From the NCBI RefSeq assembly GCF_003367175.1, contig NZ_QRGA01000010.1:186001-250000 (forward strand): a stretch of DNA of 64,000 bases, given 5' to 3'. The translations under genes were made by a program, and so were the position numbers. The DNA is from Trinickia dinghuensis. Its GTDB lineage: Bacteria > Pseudomonadota > Gammaproteobacteria > Burkholderiales > Burkholderiaceae. Positions 8,523 to 17,988 of this stretch are shown here, in pieces (the first letter of the stretch is position 1; each line of letters opens with the position of its first letter). The notes beneath the pieces were generated by a model. That model was not told where the DNA came from. It did not search any database and saw only the letters and a list, made by a program, of their open reading frames with translations.

Positions 8523-10058
8523 TCAATTCGCGCGTCCGTACACATCCTCGAACCGGACGATGTCGTCCTCGCCCAGGTAGGCGCCCGATTGAACCTCGAT
8601 CAGTTCGAGGGGCATCTTCCCAGGGTTCTCGAGCCGGTGTTTCACACCGAGCGGAATGTACGTCGATTGATTTTCTCCGAGCAGGAACTGCTCTTCGCCG
8701 CGGGTGACGAGGGCCGTACCGCGAACGACGATCCAATGCTCGGCGCGATGGTGGTGCATCTGCAGCGAAAGCTGCGCACCGGCTTCGACGATGATGTGCT
8801 TGACCTGGAAGCGATCGCCCTTGTCGATCGAGTCGTAGCATCCCCAAGGACGCTGCACTTTCCGGTGGGTGTCGACTTCCGGTCCTTCCTGATCCGCGAT
8901 GCGTCCGACGATGCGCTTGACGTCCTGCACGCGCGAACGCTCGACGACGAGCACGGCATCCGCCGTTTCGACGACGACGAGATCGGACACCCCCACACAC
9001 GTCACGAGCCGGCTTTCGGCGCGCACGTAGCTGGAATTGGAGTCTTCCATCAACACGCGGCCCGATGCGACGTTGCCGCTCGCATCCTTCTCGAGCGCGT
9101 CCCACACGGAATCCCAAGAGCCCAGATCGGACCACTCCGCATCGAGCGGCACGACGACGCCTTCGACGTCGCCGCCGCGTGCGAGATTCTCCATCACGGC
9201 GTAGTCGATCGAATCCGACGGGACGTCCGCGAACAATTGCTCGTGCGGCTTGTAGCCCGTTGCGCTATCCTGTCCGGCTTCGTAGGCAGCCGAGCAAGCC
9301 GAGTAGGTCTCGGGTTGCATCTTCTGCAAGGTCTCGAGCCAGACGCTTGCGCGCAGCACGAAAATCCCGCTGTTCCAGAAGTACTTGCCCGAAGCCAGGT
9401 AAGAACGTGCCGCTTCGATCGGAGGTTTCTCCACGAAGCGCGCAATCTTGCGTGCCGAACCGTCGATGTCGTCGCCGGGCTCGATATAGCCGTAGCCTGT
9501 TTCGGCGCGCGTCGGGCGAATCCCGAGTGTAACGATCGCACCGCGCTCGGCATGGCGCGTGGCCGCGGCCACGGCGCGCTGGAACGCCGCCACGTCGCCG
9601 ATCATGTGATCGGCCGGCATCACGACGAGCACGGCGTCGCCGCCGTCCTCGAGCGCGTGCAGCGCGGCGAGCGAAAGCGCGGGCGCCGTATTGCGTCCGC
9701 TCGGCTCGATGATGAAGTTGCCGTCGATGCCGAGCTGCTCCAGCTGCTGAGCGCTAATGGCGCGGTGTTCGGCGCCGCATACGATGATCGGCGAGCTATC
9801 GATCGACAACTCGACGTCCGCAAGTTTCTGCAGCCGCCGAACCGTCATCTGCAGCAGCGATCCCGCCCCGAGGACGTCGACCAATTGTTTGGGGAAATGC
9901 TTGCGCGAGAGCGGCCATAGCCGCGTCCCCGAGCCGCCTGCCAGCACGACTGCCCGCGTGCGTAGTGCCGATTGCGCGGCCACCGTGTGCGGTGCGCGCA
10001 ATTGTGTCGCGGCACCGTTCGCGCGCGGTCTCTCCCTTGTTTGAACAGGAGTACTCAT
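8523..10058 (-). CDS. manC: Bifunctional mannose-1-P guanylyltransferase / mannose-6-P isomerase
   Basis: The 511-residue protein carries the nucleotidyltransferase signature GGSGTRLWPLSR at residues 41-52 and a C-terminal cupin with QMHHHRAEHW near residue 430, the type II phosphomannose isomerase metal site. This combination (ManC/CpsB/AlgA/BceA type) makes GDP-mannose from fructose-6-P together with a phosphomannomutase, which is not in the window. The start has AGGAGA at good spacing. It is the first gene of the leftward EPS unit, transcribed away from the AT-rich control region. The first 33 residues, before RAVVLAGG, are a non-conserved extension. Confidence 0.93.
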   Translation of the reverse strand: MSTPVQTRERPRANGAATQLRAPHTVAAQSALRTRAVVLAGGSGTRLWPLSRKHFPKQLVDVLGAGSLLQMTVRRLQKLADVELSIDSSPIIVCGAEHRAISAQQLEQLGIDGNFIIEPSGRNTAPALSLAALHALEDGGDAVLVVMPADHMIGDVAAFQRAVAAATRHAERGAIVTLGIRPTRAETGYGYIEPGDDIDGSARKIARFVEKPPIEAARSYLASGKYFWNSGIFVLRASVWLETLQKMQPETYSACSAAYEAGQDSATGYKPHEQLFADVPSDSIDYAVMENLARGGDVEGVVVPLDAEWSDLGSWDSVWDALEKDASGNVASGRVLMEDSNSSYVRAESRLVTCVGVSDLVVVETADAVLVVERSRVQDVKRIVGRIADQEGPEVDTHRKVQRPWGCYDSIDKGDRFQVKHIIVEAGAQLSLQMHHHRAEHWIVVRGTALVTRGEEQFLLGENQSTYIPLGVKHRLENPGKMPLELIEVQSGAYLGEDDIVRFEDVYGRAN

Positions 10059-10589
10059 CTGCTTGTTCTCCTAGTGGGTCCGAATGCATGAACACTTCGG
10101 CATATGGCGCATAAACGATGCCCCTACCGACCGCTTCGGTTCATGTTGCTGTGAAGCATAGCGAGACATCCGGAGGCCAAATCCCGAAGGTCGCAAAAGG
10201 CCGAACTGTTGGCCGAATTAGTTGAAGCACGAAGAACATTACAAATGCCTCAGCGCTTAACATCGGTAAATGGCAGATCGGTGCAATTACGCGGGCCGCC
10301 AATCTTTCCGATTAATAGCCGATAGTTCTTACCGAATACGGCTCCACAAGGCCTTCAGACCTGTCCCCAGCGGTATCAAGGGGGCGCACGAAAAAAATCT
10401 GAGGTTGTAAAAATTTATAACAAAAATTTAAAAAATACTTCAGCGAATAACTTTCGAGCACACGATCTCTCGCGCCAAATACACGTTCATTTCGGCCAGC
10501 TTTTTCTACAAAAATCTGCATGGCATCATGATGATTACGATGATGCACCGCAACACCTTATGTGTGCTCACCATGCGGAGGAAAGATTC
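10059..10589. promoter_or_regulatory. Divergent EPS control region
   Basis: This 531-bp interval without a gene separates the two EPS units. Its middle (about 10385-10445) is very AT-rich, with A and T runs, against GC-rich surroundings, which is where promoters and nucleoid or activator proteins would bind. No perfect long palindrome was found by eye. The regulator encoded just to the right is the obvious candidate to act here. Confidence 0.5.
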
Positions 10590-11555
10590 GTGGATCACGC
10601 CACTCTACTTACTTCACCGCACGTCATGAGGCGAGAAATGACGTCCCTCGCCGACGCGCGCCATATCGGGATCCTCATTTTCGACGGTCACTGCCTGTTC
10701 ACCACGGGCGTGATCAGCGAGGTCTTCCAGCTGGCCAACGGATTGATGCGCTTCTCGAGCGGTCAGCCCCCGTATCGGGTATCGCTGCTGTCCAAACTCG
10801 GGGGGCCTGTCACCAGTTCCTCGTCCATCGCCGTGATGACGCAGCGGCTCGACGCCTATTCGGTCAGCGATTTCCACGCGTTATACGTCGCCAGCAACGA
10901 CGTACGTGTGACATCGGGATTCGATGTGCAGCTCGCGCGCTGGCTCTCCGGGGCCAATGCGCCCTCGCACGCCAGCGCTTCGCGTCCCGCGTCGGCTTCC
11001 GCATTCGAAGTGGAGATCGGCGCGCACGCGCGCCCCAGCGTGCCCGTCTTCTGGATCGGTTCCGGCTCGATGCCCGCGTGGGCCCTCAATCAGAAGGCCG
11101 CGCAAATGGCGCTGACGCAAATTGCGTCCGATCACGGCGAGGATATGTCGCTTCGGATCGCAAGCAGCTTGCCGCCGTCGGTGGGCGAAGTCGTCAAATC
11201 GCGCAGCGAGACGCCGAGCCTGAACACCACGGTCGACAAGATTCACGAATCCACGCGTTGGATGCGCGAGAACTTCGGCGGCGACATTTCCGTGTCGGAT
11301 GCGGCGGCCGTCGCCGCAATGAGCGTGCGTAACTATTTGCGCCGGTTCAAGAGCGAATTCAGCGTCACGCCGCTGGAATACCTGATGCAGCTCAGATTCG
11401 AAGCGATCTGCGCGATGCTCGTGGGCACCAAACTGCCCGTCGACAAGATCGCGCGACGCTGCGGGATGGGCAACGGCGACCGCCTCGGGCGGCTGTTCCG
11501 CAAACGGTACGGCGTGTCGCCCACCGTCTATCGCAAACATGCGCTGAGCCAATAG
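10590..11555 (+). CDS. GlxA-family AraC-type transcriptional regulator
   Basis: The protein has a DJ-1/PfpI-like N-terminal domain (HIGILIFDGHCLFTTGVISE and onward) and a C-terminal AraC double helix-turn-helix (ISVSDAAAVAAMSVRNYLRR; then KIARRCGMGNGDRLGRLFRK). This is the GlxA subfamily, transcriptional activators or repressors with an inactive amidase-like sensor domain. The GTG at 10590 is chosen because GGAGG lies 8 nt upstream; an ATG at 10560 is in frame but without an SD. It is the first gene of the rightward unit and faces the control region, so it likely regulates both EPS units. The effector is unknown. Confidence 0.85.
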   Translation: MDHATLLTSPHVMRREMTSLADARHIGILIFDGHCLFTTGVISEVFQLANGLMRFSSGQPPYRVSLLSKLGGPVTSSSSIAVMTQRLDAYSVSDFHALYVASNDVRVTSGFDVQLARWLSGANAPSHASASRPASASAFEVEIGAHARPSVPVFWIGSGSMPAWALNQKAAQMALTQIASDHGEDMSLRIASSLPPSVGEVVKSRSETPSLNTTVDKIHESTRWMRENFGGDISVSDAAAVAAMSVRNYLRRFKSEFSVTPLEYLMQLRFEAICAMLVGTKLPVDKIARRCGMGNGDRLGRLFRKRYGVSPTVYRKHALSQ

Positions 11556-11641
11556 CCGGCCCCCTTCGCGGGCCTCCGCCGATCGCCTGCCCTGCAGACC
11601 GGGCGAGTGGCCGACGATCAACGGTGTTTGGGAGTAAAGAA

Positions 11642-13018
11642 ATGCGAGGACTACAAGACCTTTGGGCGCGCGTATTCGACGTCGGCATGATCGTGCTGGG
11701 CGCCCTGATCGCATCGCAATTGCGATTCGAAGACGTGGGCCGTTTGTACTGGGCATTCGTCGCCTTCTCCGCGGCTTTGGCGCTGCTCGTGTTCCCGATC
11801 TTCGGCGTTTACGAATCGTGGCGCGGGCGCTCGAAACGCTCGCTGATCCGGCAGGTGGCCTGCGCCTGGGCGCTCGTGCAGATCGGCGCGATGGCGCTGA
11901 TGTTCTCCTTGCACATGGTCAATCTCGTGTCGCGCCTGTGGTTCGGCTACTGGACCATCTTGTCGGGCATCGTCATGATCGGCGGCCGCCTCTGGATGCA
12001 CGCGGTGCTCGCGCGCATGCGCACGGCCGGCATGAACCTGCACCAAGTCGCCATTGCCGGCTGCGGCAGCCATTGCGACGACATCATCCGCAAGATCGAA
12101 ACGGCGCCGACGACGGGCTTCCGCGCCACGGCGATCTACAACATCAAGCCCGGCGCCGCGCCGCTCGCGCACCCGGAAATTCCCGTATTCGAAGCGCACG
12201 ACGCGTTCGCCTCCTTCGTGCGCGAACAAGATCTGGACGAGGTTTGGCTCGCACTGCCGCTGACGGAAGAAGCCGCGATTCTCAAACTCGTCAACGAATT
12301 CCGCAACGACCTCGTCAACGTCCGATTCATGCCCGACGTCCGCACGCTTTCGTTGTTCGAGGGAAGCGTCACGAATTTGCTGGGACTGCCGACGATCAAT
12401 CTGCTGGCCTCGCCGGTGCCTCCGAGCGCCCTGATCAAGAAAGATCTGTTCGACCGCTTGTTCGCGGCCGCCGCGCTGTTCGCGCTGGCGCCCGTCATGA
12501 TCGCGATCGCGGTTGCCGTCAAGATCAGTTCCAGCGGCCCCGTCTTCTTCAAGCAGCGCCGCAAGGGCGTGGACGGCCGCGTGTTCACGATCTACAAGTT
12601 CCGTTCGATGCGCGTGCACCAGCAGAAGGCCGGCGTGGTCGAACAAGCCAAGCGAGGCGACCCGCGAGTAACTCGCGTGGGTGCCTTTCTTCGCCGCACC
12701 AGCCTAGATGAACTTCCGCAGTTCATCAACGTGCTGCGCGGCGAGATGTCGGTCGTCGGGCCCCGTCCGCATGCAATCGAGCACGACAACCTCTATCAGC
12801 CGATCGTTCAGGGCTACATCCATCGCTACCGCATCAAACCGGGCATCACGGGCTGGGCGCAAGTCAACGGCTTTCGCGGTGAAACGGAGCGGGTAGAAAA
12901 GATGGAGCAGCGTGTCGCCCACGATCTCTATTACCTGCGCAACTGGTCGTTCCGGCTCGACATGCGGATCATCCTCGCGACGATCTTCAAGGGCCTGCGC
13001 CACACGAACGCTTATTGA
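11642..13018 (+). CDS. Undecaprenyl-phosphate sugar-1-P transferase (EPS priming)
   Basis: The 458-residue polyprenyl glycosylphosphotransferase has several N-terminal membrane spans (to about residue 115), a cytosolic Rossmann-like CoA_binding_3 domain and the catalytic Bac_transf domain. The latter shows [40 protein letters not shown] and the C-terminal [12 protein letters not shown]. It starts repeat-unit synthesis by moving a sugar-1-phosphate, usually glucose, to undecaprenyl phosphate (WcaJ/BceB type). ATG 11642 has GGGAG 8 nt upstream; the frame is open six codons earlier without better signals. The stop overlaps the leader of the wza-like gene closely, suggesting cotranscription. Confidence 0.93.
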   Translation: MRGLQDLWARVFDVGMIVLGALIASQLRFEDVGRLYWAFVAFSAALALLVFPIFGVYESWRGRSKRSLIRQVACAWALVQIGAMALMFSLHMVNLVSRLWFGYWTILSGIVMIGGRLWMHAVLARMRTAGMNLHQVAIAGCGSHCDDIIRKIETAPTTGFRATAIYNIKPGAAPLAHPEIPVFEAHDAFASFVREQDLDEVWLALPLTEEAAILKLVNEFRNDLVNVRFMPDVRTLSLFEGSVTNLLGLPTINLLASPVPPSALIKKDLFDRLFAAAALFALAPVMIAIAVAVKISSSGPVFFKQRRKGVDGRVFTIYKFRSMRVHQQKAGVVEQAKRGDPRVTRVGAFLRRTSLDELPQFINVLRGEMSVVGPRPHAIEHDNLYQPIVQGYIHRYRIKPGITGWAQVNGFRGETERVEKMEQRVAHDLYYLRNWSFRLDMRIILATIFKGLRHTNAY

Positions 13019-13035
13019 CGTATGGAGTGCCAACA

Positions 13036-14211
13036 ATGAAAACGACATTACAACAGCTTGCCCAGACTCAGGGTTCGACGCGCGCGAGCGCTGCCAAGGC
13101 CTGCAAGACGGCACTTGCCGTCCTGCCGATGCTGCTGGGCGCATGCTCGGTCGTTCCGGGCCAGCATATGGAGACACCACCGTCGATCCCCGTTTCGTCG
13201 GCGCCCGACGGTACCGTGCAACAAGCCGAACAGATTCCGATCCAGGCGATCGATCTGAACCTGATCCGGCAGCTGAACGCCGGCGCCGATCAGATGCAGA
13301 TGGCCGACCAGCTCAACCTGTTCGCCAAGCCGACGCCTTATAAGCTCGGCCCGGGAGATGTCCTGCAGATCACCGTCTGGGACCATCCCGAACTCGCGGC
13401 CGCGCTCGGCCAGCAAACTCAAGATTCGAAGCCGGCGGACCCGACCCAAGGCTTCGTGATCGACGGCAGCGGCAACCTCAGTTTCCCCTACCTGTCGCAT
13501 CCGATCCACGCCGCCGGGCAAACGATCGAACAGGTTCAGCGTGAAGTGCATGCCGATCTGAGCAAGGAATTCCGTCAGCCGCAAGTGACGGTGCGCATCG
13601 CGTCGTACCGCTCCGCGCAGGTCTATGTCGACGGTGAAGTACGCGCGCCCGGCGGGGAGGCGATCAACGACATTCCGATGACCTTGACCGAAGCGATCAA
13701 TCGCGCCGGCGGGTTCACCGCGAATGCCGACCGCTCGCATCTGACGCTCACGCGCGAGGGCAAGTCGTACCCGATCGATCTCACGCTGTTGACCAAGAAC
13801 GGCAAGAACCCGCAAGACATCATGCTCAAGCCGGGCGACATGCTGCGCGTGACGGGCCGCGACGAAAACACGGCCTACGTCATGGGCGAAGTGAACAAGC
13901 CGATCGCCGCGACCCCGACCACCGACGGCACGCTCACGCTCAGCGATGCGCTGAGCCAGGCGGGCTTCATCAACCAGGGCACGGCGAACGCGCGGCAGCT
14001 CTATGTGATCCGCGAACAAGGCGGCAAGCCGGAGGTGTATCACCTCGATTCGGCCTCGCCCGTCTCGATGCTGCTCGCGAATCAGTTCGATCTGCATCCG
14101 AAGGACGTCGTCTATGTCGACAACGGCCCGCTCGTCCGCTTCAACCGCGTGCTGAGCTTGCTGTTGCCTGCGATCAATGCCGGCTTGACCGCGGCGATCG
14201 TGACCAAGTAA
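13036..14211 (+). CDS. Wza-like polysaccharide export outer-membrane lipoprotein
   Basis: The 391-residue protein has a lipoprotein signal ending LPMLLGACS, with the lipidated Cys at about residue 37. A Poly_export domain follows (YKLGPGDVLQITVWDHPELA), then two SLBB-type domains (AQVYVDGEVRAPG; TAYVMGEVNKP). Wza-type proteins form the octameric outer-membrane channel through which the polymer leaves the cell, coupled to the Wzc-like protein of the opposite unit. ATG 13036 is chosen for GGAG at 8 nt. The length matches the family. Confidence 0.93.
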   Translation: MKTTLQQLAQTQGSTRASAAKACKTALAVLPMLLGACSVVPGQHMETPPSIPVSSAPDGTVQQAEQIPIQAIDLNLIRQLNAGADQMQMADQLNLFAKPTPYKLGPGDVLQITVWDHPELAAALGQQTQDSKPADPTQGFVIDGSGNLSFPYLSHPIHAAGQTIEQVQREVHADLSKEFRQPQVTVRIASYRSAQVYVDGEVRAPGGEAINDIPMTLTEAINRAGGFTANADRSHLTLTREGKSYPIDLTLLTKNGKNPQDIMLKPGDMLRVTGRDENTAYVMGEVNKPIAATPTTDGTLTLSDALSQAGFINQGTANARQLYVIREQGGKPEVYHLDSASPVSMLLANQFDLHPKDVVYVDNGPLVRFNRVLSLLLPAINAGLTAAIVTK

Positions 14212-14229
14212 GCCGGAGGGCGAGCGAAC

Positions 14230-15549
14230 GTGGCCTACGTCTCCCTGATCGCGCTGTTCTTCAGCGTCACGAACTTCGTTCCCGTCAGCGCGATCGGCTT
14301 CGTGCCGATCGCGCTGTGCGGGTGGCGGTTCTTCGGACGCCGCTATCCCGCGTTCATGACGCCGCTGGTGATGTTCACCGCGTTCGCCATCCTTTCGACG
14401 CTTTATTACAATCCCGAATCGTTCCTGGAATTCGATTTTTATCGTCACGACGGGAATTTTTTCGTCTCGTACCTACCGATCCTTGCGGGCTGCGTCTATA
14501 TGCATCGCTGGGATCTGAACAAGATCCTGCGGCGCTTTTACTACTTCGCCGTGCTCATCAACGTGCCGTTCTATCTGTGGTACGTCGCGCAGAACGGCGT
14601 GCTGACGATCTTCCGTCATCCGGCGGATACGTTCGGCAGCTACTTCATCGCGCGTAACGCGGCGGGCGGGTTCTTGGCGATTTTGCTGTGCCTCGGCATC
14701 TCCTGCTTTTCGATGAAGCGCAGCCGCACGCTGCTCGCGCTGATGGCCGCCAATGCCATGATGCTGTTCTCGACGTACAGCCGCGGGTCCATGTTCGGCA
14801 TTCTCGTGCTGCTGCCGTATGTCGTGTTCGGACGCAAGCGCTGGATGCTCGCCACGATGGTGGCCGGGCTGATCGCGGCGTCGCTTGCGATCGCGTGGTA
14901 TCACACGCATAGCGGCACCGATTACATGGGCTATCAGTTCAGCATCTCGAACTCCGACGAAAAGGTGGCCAACCTCGACATCCGGTACGAGTGGCTATGG
15001 CCGCGCGCCCTCGCCTACTTCCGCCAAAGCCCGATCATCGGCATGGGCTTCGGATCGTTCGACGATCAGATCGCGCTCGTCGTCCATTATTTCGGGCTGT
15101 TCGGACGCGCCATCGGCGTCACCGCGGAGCACTCCGATTCGCATGCCCACAACTCGTATCTGAACATCCTCGCCGAACTCGGCGTCGTAGGCTTGACAAT
15201 GATGCTGGCGTTCTATTGGCGCCTCGTCGGGTGGTGCCAGCAGGGCACCCGCGCCGCGATGCGCGAGCAGGGCCGCAACTTCGTCGCGTTCCGCTTCGTC
15301 GAACTCGGGTCCGTCTGCCTGCTGGCAATGTCGGCCACCGAGCACCGCTTGACGACGCCGTCCAATATGCTGCCGATCGCGCTCGTCCTTTCGCTGCTGC
15401 TCGCGTCGCGCGCACGCGCCACGTTCCCGGCCTTCATGCAGCGGCCCAAGCCGGTGGGACCGCCGAGCGTGGCGACCCGTCTGCGCCGCGGCCCGCGCGT
15501 CGCTGCGGGGCCGGGTGCCGCGCCGGCGGCGCCCAGTACCGGACGCTGA
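14230..15549 (+). CDS. Wzy/O-antigen ligase-like polysaccharide polymerase
   Basis: This 439-residue integral membrane protein has about ten hydrophobic segments and a large periplasmic loop containing FRQSPIIGMGFGSFD and the HAHNSYLNILAELGVVG motif characteristic of Wzy_C proteins. It should polymerise repeat units on the periplasmic side. The GTG start at 14230 has GGAGG upstream and lies 18 bp after the wza stop. The last 40 residues are Pro/Ala/Arg-rich and likely cytosolic. It ends the rightward EPS unit. Confidence 0.87.
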   Translation: MAYVSLIALFFSVTNFVPVSAIGFVPIALCGWRFFGRRYPAFMTPLVMFTAFAILSTLYYNPESFLEFDFYRHDGNFFVSYLPILAGCVYMHRWDLNKILRRFYYFAVLINVPFYLWYVAQNGVLTIFRHPADTFGSYFIARNAAGGFLAILLCLGISCFSMKRSRTLLALMAANAMMLFSTYSRGSMFGILVLLPYVVFGRKRWMLATMVAGLIAASLAIAWYHTHSGTDYMGYQFSISNSDEKVANLDIRYEWLWPRALAYFRQSPIIGMGFGSFDDQIALVVHYFGLFGRAIGVTAEHSDSHAHNSYLNILAELGVVGLTMMLAFYWRLVGWCQQGTRAAMREQGRNFVAFRFVELGSVCLLAMSATEHRLTTPSNMLPIALVLSLLLASRARATFPAFMQRPKPVGPPSVATRLRRGPRVAAGPGAAPAAPSTGR

Positions 15550-15614
15550 GCCTAAGCCGCGCCCGAAACGCCTTTCCTCTCTTGCAGCCTCGTAGTCCTC
15601 GGCCCTCCAACGGA

Positions 15615-15660
15615 AAAAGCCCGAAGCATCAAGCGCGCTGCGCCTGAGCTTCGGGCTTTT
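15615..15660. terminator. Bidirectional hairpin terminator
   Basis: A perfect 13-bp stem (AAAAGCCCGAAGC with GCTTCGGGCTTTT) encloses a 20-nt loop and supplies a U-run on either strand. It lies between the convergent polymerase and glycosidase genes and can end both transcripts. Confidence 0.9.
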
Positions 15661-15728
15661 GTCTTATCGTGACTGGACGTCTAGGGAGTCGATCCGCAGG
15701 TCCGCCTACCCTTCGATCAATTTTCCGA

Positions 15729-17306
15729 TCAGTTGTCCGGGTTGGCCTGCACGAACGATTGGAACGCACCGTACGTCGGCTGAATCGGCGTGAGGTTATC
15801 GAGCACGATGCCGTAGGTGTCGTCGCCGCTCGTCAGTTCGTAGTACATCACAGACTGAATGCCCTGCGTCTTGCGTGCCGCGTAGAACTCGCCCAGCTGC
15901 TGCGTCACGTAGGCGCCACGGGCCGTTTCGCTCTGCTCGGGGGCCAGATTCCATTCGGTGATCATGAACGGAACGCCGTAGCGCGCCTTGCAGTACGACG
16001 GGAGGTTGAATCCGGGGCCCGCGCCGTCCGTACCGAGGTTGAAGACGTCGCCGTACGGCGAGTAGTTGTGCCACGTCGTGATGTCCCAGTGCACGGTCGG
16101 ATGGCCGCCCGAACCGTCCGGCTGGAAGCCGTCCCAGAGCATGTCCGACGCGGCGATGTCGGCCACGCAGAAGTTCACGCCACACTTGGCGTTCGGCTGC
16201 ACCGACTTGATGCCGGCGATCATGCCGCGGATCGCGCCGCGCATGATCGGCCAGTTCGCGTTGTTGAAGTCGGCGTTGTTCGTGCCGGCCGTGGCCGAAT
16301 TCAGAATGATGGCCGGATCGCGCGAGAGCTCGTTGCCGCACTCGTACATCGTGACGCCGTACGGTGCCAGCGCCGTGGCGATCGCCGCGGCGCCCGAATA
16401 GGCTGCGCTGTAAGCCGCCGATTCGCTCGTGTACAGCGTGCCGGTGGAATCGCGCAGGCCGTAATCCACGAGCGTGAACAGCGTCATGTTTGCCGCTTGG
16501 AACGCCTTGGCCAATCCAACCAGCGAATTCACCTGCGTCGACGAGTTCACGCAGCCCACGCGATACGTCGTGCAGCCGAGCGCGTGCAGCGCGGCCACGA
16601 CTTGCGTCGGGGTGAACGGGTAGTCGTAGTGGCCGTTGATGCCGTAGAACGAGCCGGCCGTCGCGGCCATATTGACGCGCGGGTCATTGCACGGCTTCCA
16701 CGTGGCCATCCACGTCAGCACGTAGAACTGTCCGCCGGTACCTTGCTGATAGATCATGCCGCCGTACCAGAGCAGCATGGAAACGTTGTACGAGTACGGG
16801 TCTTTCACGCCGTTCTTGTAGATGTAGCCGTTAGACAGCGTCCACTGGTTGTTCGCCTTGTCGATGATGTACGACGCGGGGGGAATCGCCGTGCCGTCCG
16901 CCGACGTGCCGCCGAGGCGCGGATCCAGACTGGCGACCCACGTCGTACCGGTGTACTTGTAGAACGCCTTGCTCGTGTTTTCCTGGTAGACCGAACCGCC
17001 GACCCACAACAGCATGACGACGTTGTACGAGTTCGGATCTTTCACGCCGTTCTTGTAAATGAGGCCGTTCGAGAGTGTCCAAACGTTTGCGCCGTTGTCC
17101 ACGATAGAGGTCGCGGAGGGCACGGTCGTGCCATCCGGCGAAGCCGTTGCACCCGTAGCCGCGCTGGCGTTCGCAATCGCGTTCGTCCCGGTGGCCGCAT
17201 TCGAGGCACTGCCCGCACCCGATGCGCCACCGCCGCCGCCGCAGGCGACCAGAACGTAGCTGCTTGCCGCCGCCGTCAGGCAGCCGAGGAATTGACGTCG
17301 TTTCAT
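15729..17306 (-). CDS. Lipoprotein glycoside hydrolase with two tandem N-terminal repeats
   Basis: The start is MKRRQFLGCL, with a lipobox ending LVACGGGG; an upstream open extension lacks a leader and is rejected. A Ser/Ala/Thr-rich linker is followed by two copies of a roughly 70-residue repeat (WTLSNGLIYKNGVKDPNSYN and WTLSNGYIYKNGVKDPYSYN). A TIM-barrel glycosidase domain follows, with YECGNELSRD (acid/base) and FMITEWNLAPEQ (nucleophile), as in clan A enzymes. The protein has 525 residues. It is probably outer-membrane anchored and acts on the EPS made next door; the repeats may bind sugar. It converges on the polymerase gene across a shared terminator. The GH family and specificity are not determined. 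Confidence 0.78.
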   Translation of the reverse strand: MKRRQFLGCLTAAASSYVLVACGGGGGASGAGSASNAATGTNAIANASAATGATASPDGTTVPSATSIVDNGANVWTLSNGLIYKNGVKDPNSYNVVMLLWVGGSVYQENTSKAFYKYTGTTWVASLDPRLGGTSADGTAIPPASYIIDKANNQWTLSNGYIYKNGVKDPYSYNVSMLLWYGGMIYQQGTGGQFYVLTWMATWKPCNDPRVNMAATAGSFYGINGHYDYPFTPTQVVAALHALGCTTYRVGCVNSSTQVNSLVGLAKAFQAANMTLFTLVDYGLRDSTGTLYTSESAAYSAAYSGAAAIATALAPYGVTMYECGNELSRDPAIILNSATAGTNNADFNNANWPIMRGAIRGMIAGIKSVQPNAKCGVNFCVADIAASDMLWDGFQPDGSGGHPTVHWDITTWHNYSPYGDVFNLGTDGAGPGFNLPSYCKARYGVPFMITEWNLAPEQSETARGAYVTQQLGEFYAARKTQGIQSVMYYELTSGDDTYGIVLDNLTPIQPTYGAFQSFVQANPDN

Positions 17307-17431
17307 GTTACGGGTCTCTTTACGGTCGAGATCGACTCGAGCCATGCGTGTGGTGTACGGGGCAGCGGCTGAGCGAAGCAAAACCAGGCTTTCCCTACGA
17401 ATGCAAAACAATCAAAAACAAAAACCGAGAA

Positions 17432-17458
17432 ATCCAAACCATCCAAACCATCCAAACC
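17432..17458. repeat. Three tandem 9-bp repeats (ATCCAAACC)
   Basis: Three exact head-to-tail copies of ATCCAAACC end five bases before a long palindrome, about 125 bp upstream of the lipoprotein glycosidase start. They could be regulator sites or a slippage tract. Confidence 0.85.
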
Positions 17459-17462
17459 ATTC

Positions 17463-17489
17463 AGAATAGTTAGGATTCCTAACTATTCT
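17463..17489. promoter_or_regulatory. 27-bp palindrome upstream of lipoprotein glycosidase
   Basis: Perfect 13-bp arms AGAATAGTTAGGA and TCCTAACTATTCT are separated by one base. It lies about 157 bp upstream of the glycosidase start, in an otherwise gene-free interval (17307-17988) where nothing else was recognised. There is no U-run, so an operator is more likely than a terminator. Confidence 0.6.
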
Positions 17490-17988
17490 CACAACCTTCG
17501 AACCGCAGCCTGGTGCATCGCTTTCGGGAAGACCTGCTGCGCCTCGCCCCTTCCTCAACACATCGCCGTGTCTGGAGGGATCAGGGCTGTGATTTGTTGA
17601 TGCGAAGTATGGGCGAACGCACAGACTGGCGAAATCAGCGTAGGAGGAACATCACGTAGGTCATCTGCAAAATGTGTAGGAGTCATCCGACAAGAGGGCC
17701 GTAAAAAGCGCCGAACGGTCAATCTTGCCGAAGTGTGTATTTTCGTATCAATTTGTTACTTCTTGACGACGCCTTATTACCGATACCACATAGGGGAATG
17801 CCCTAGTTTTCGAAGATTGTTTGTAGGAATTTCGGAAAATCTTTCGTCTCTTAGGCGATTTGATATTCGGCGTTATTAAAAAGACATTGACCCTATATGT
17901 GTCAGATATCGCCTGACGAATGACGATTTCGGTCGCTTTTACGGAAACGGAGTGGTTTGGCGGGGATTGGGGTGGGAATTGGGCCGTG

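Noticed and set aside
5792-8707. Very long open frame on the plus strand opposite the kinase gene
   Set aside because: It is the GC-rich antisense shadow of the Wzc-like and manC genes, with Arg/His-rich sequence and no domain.
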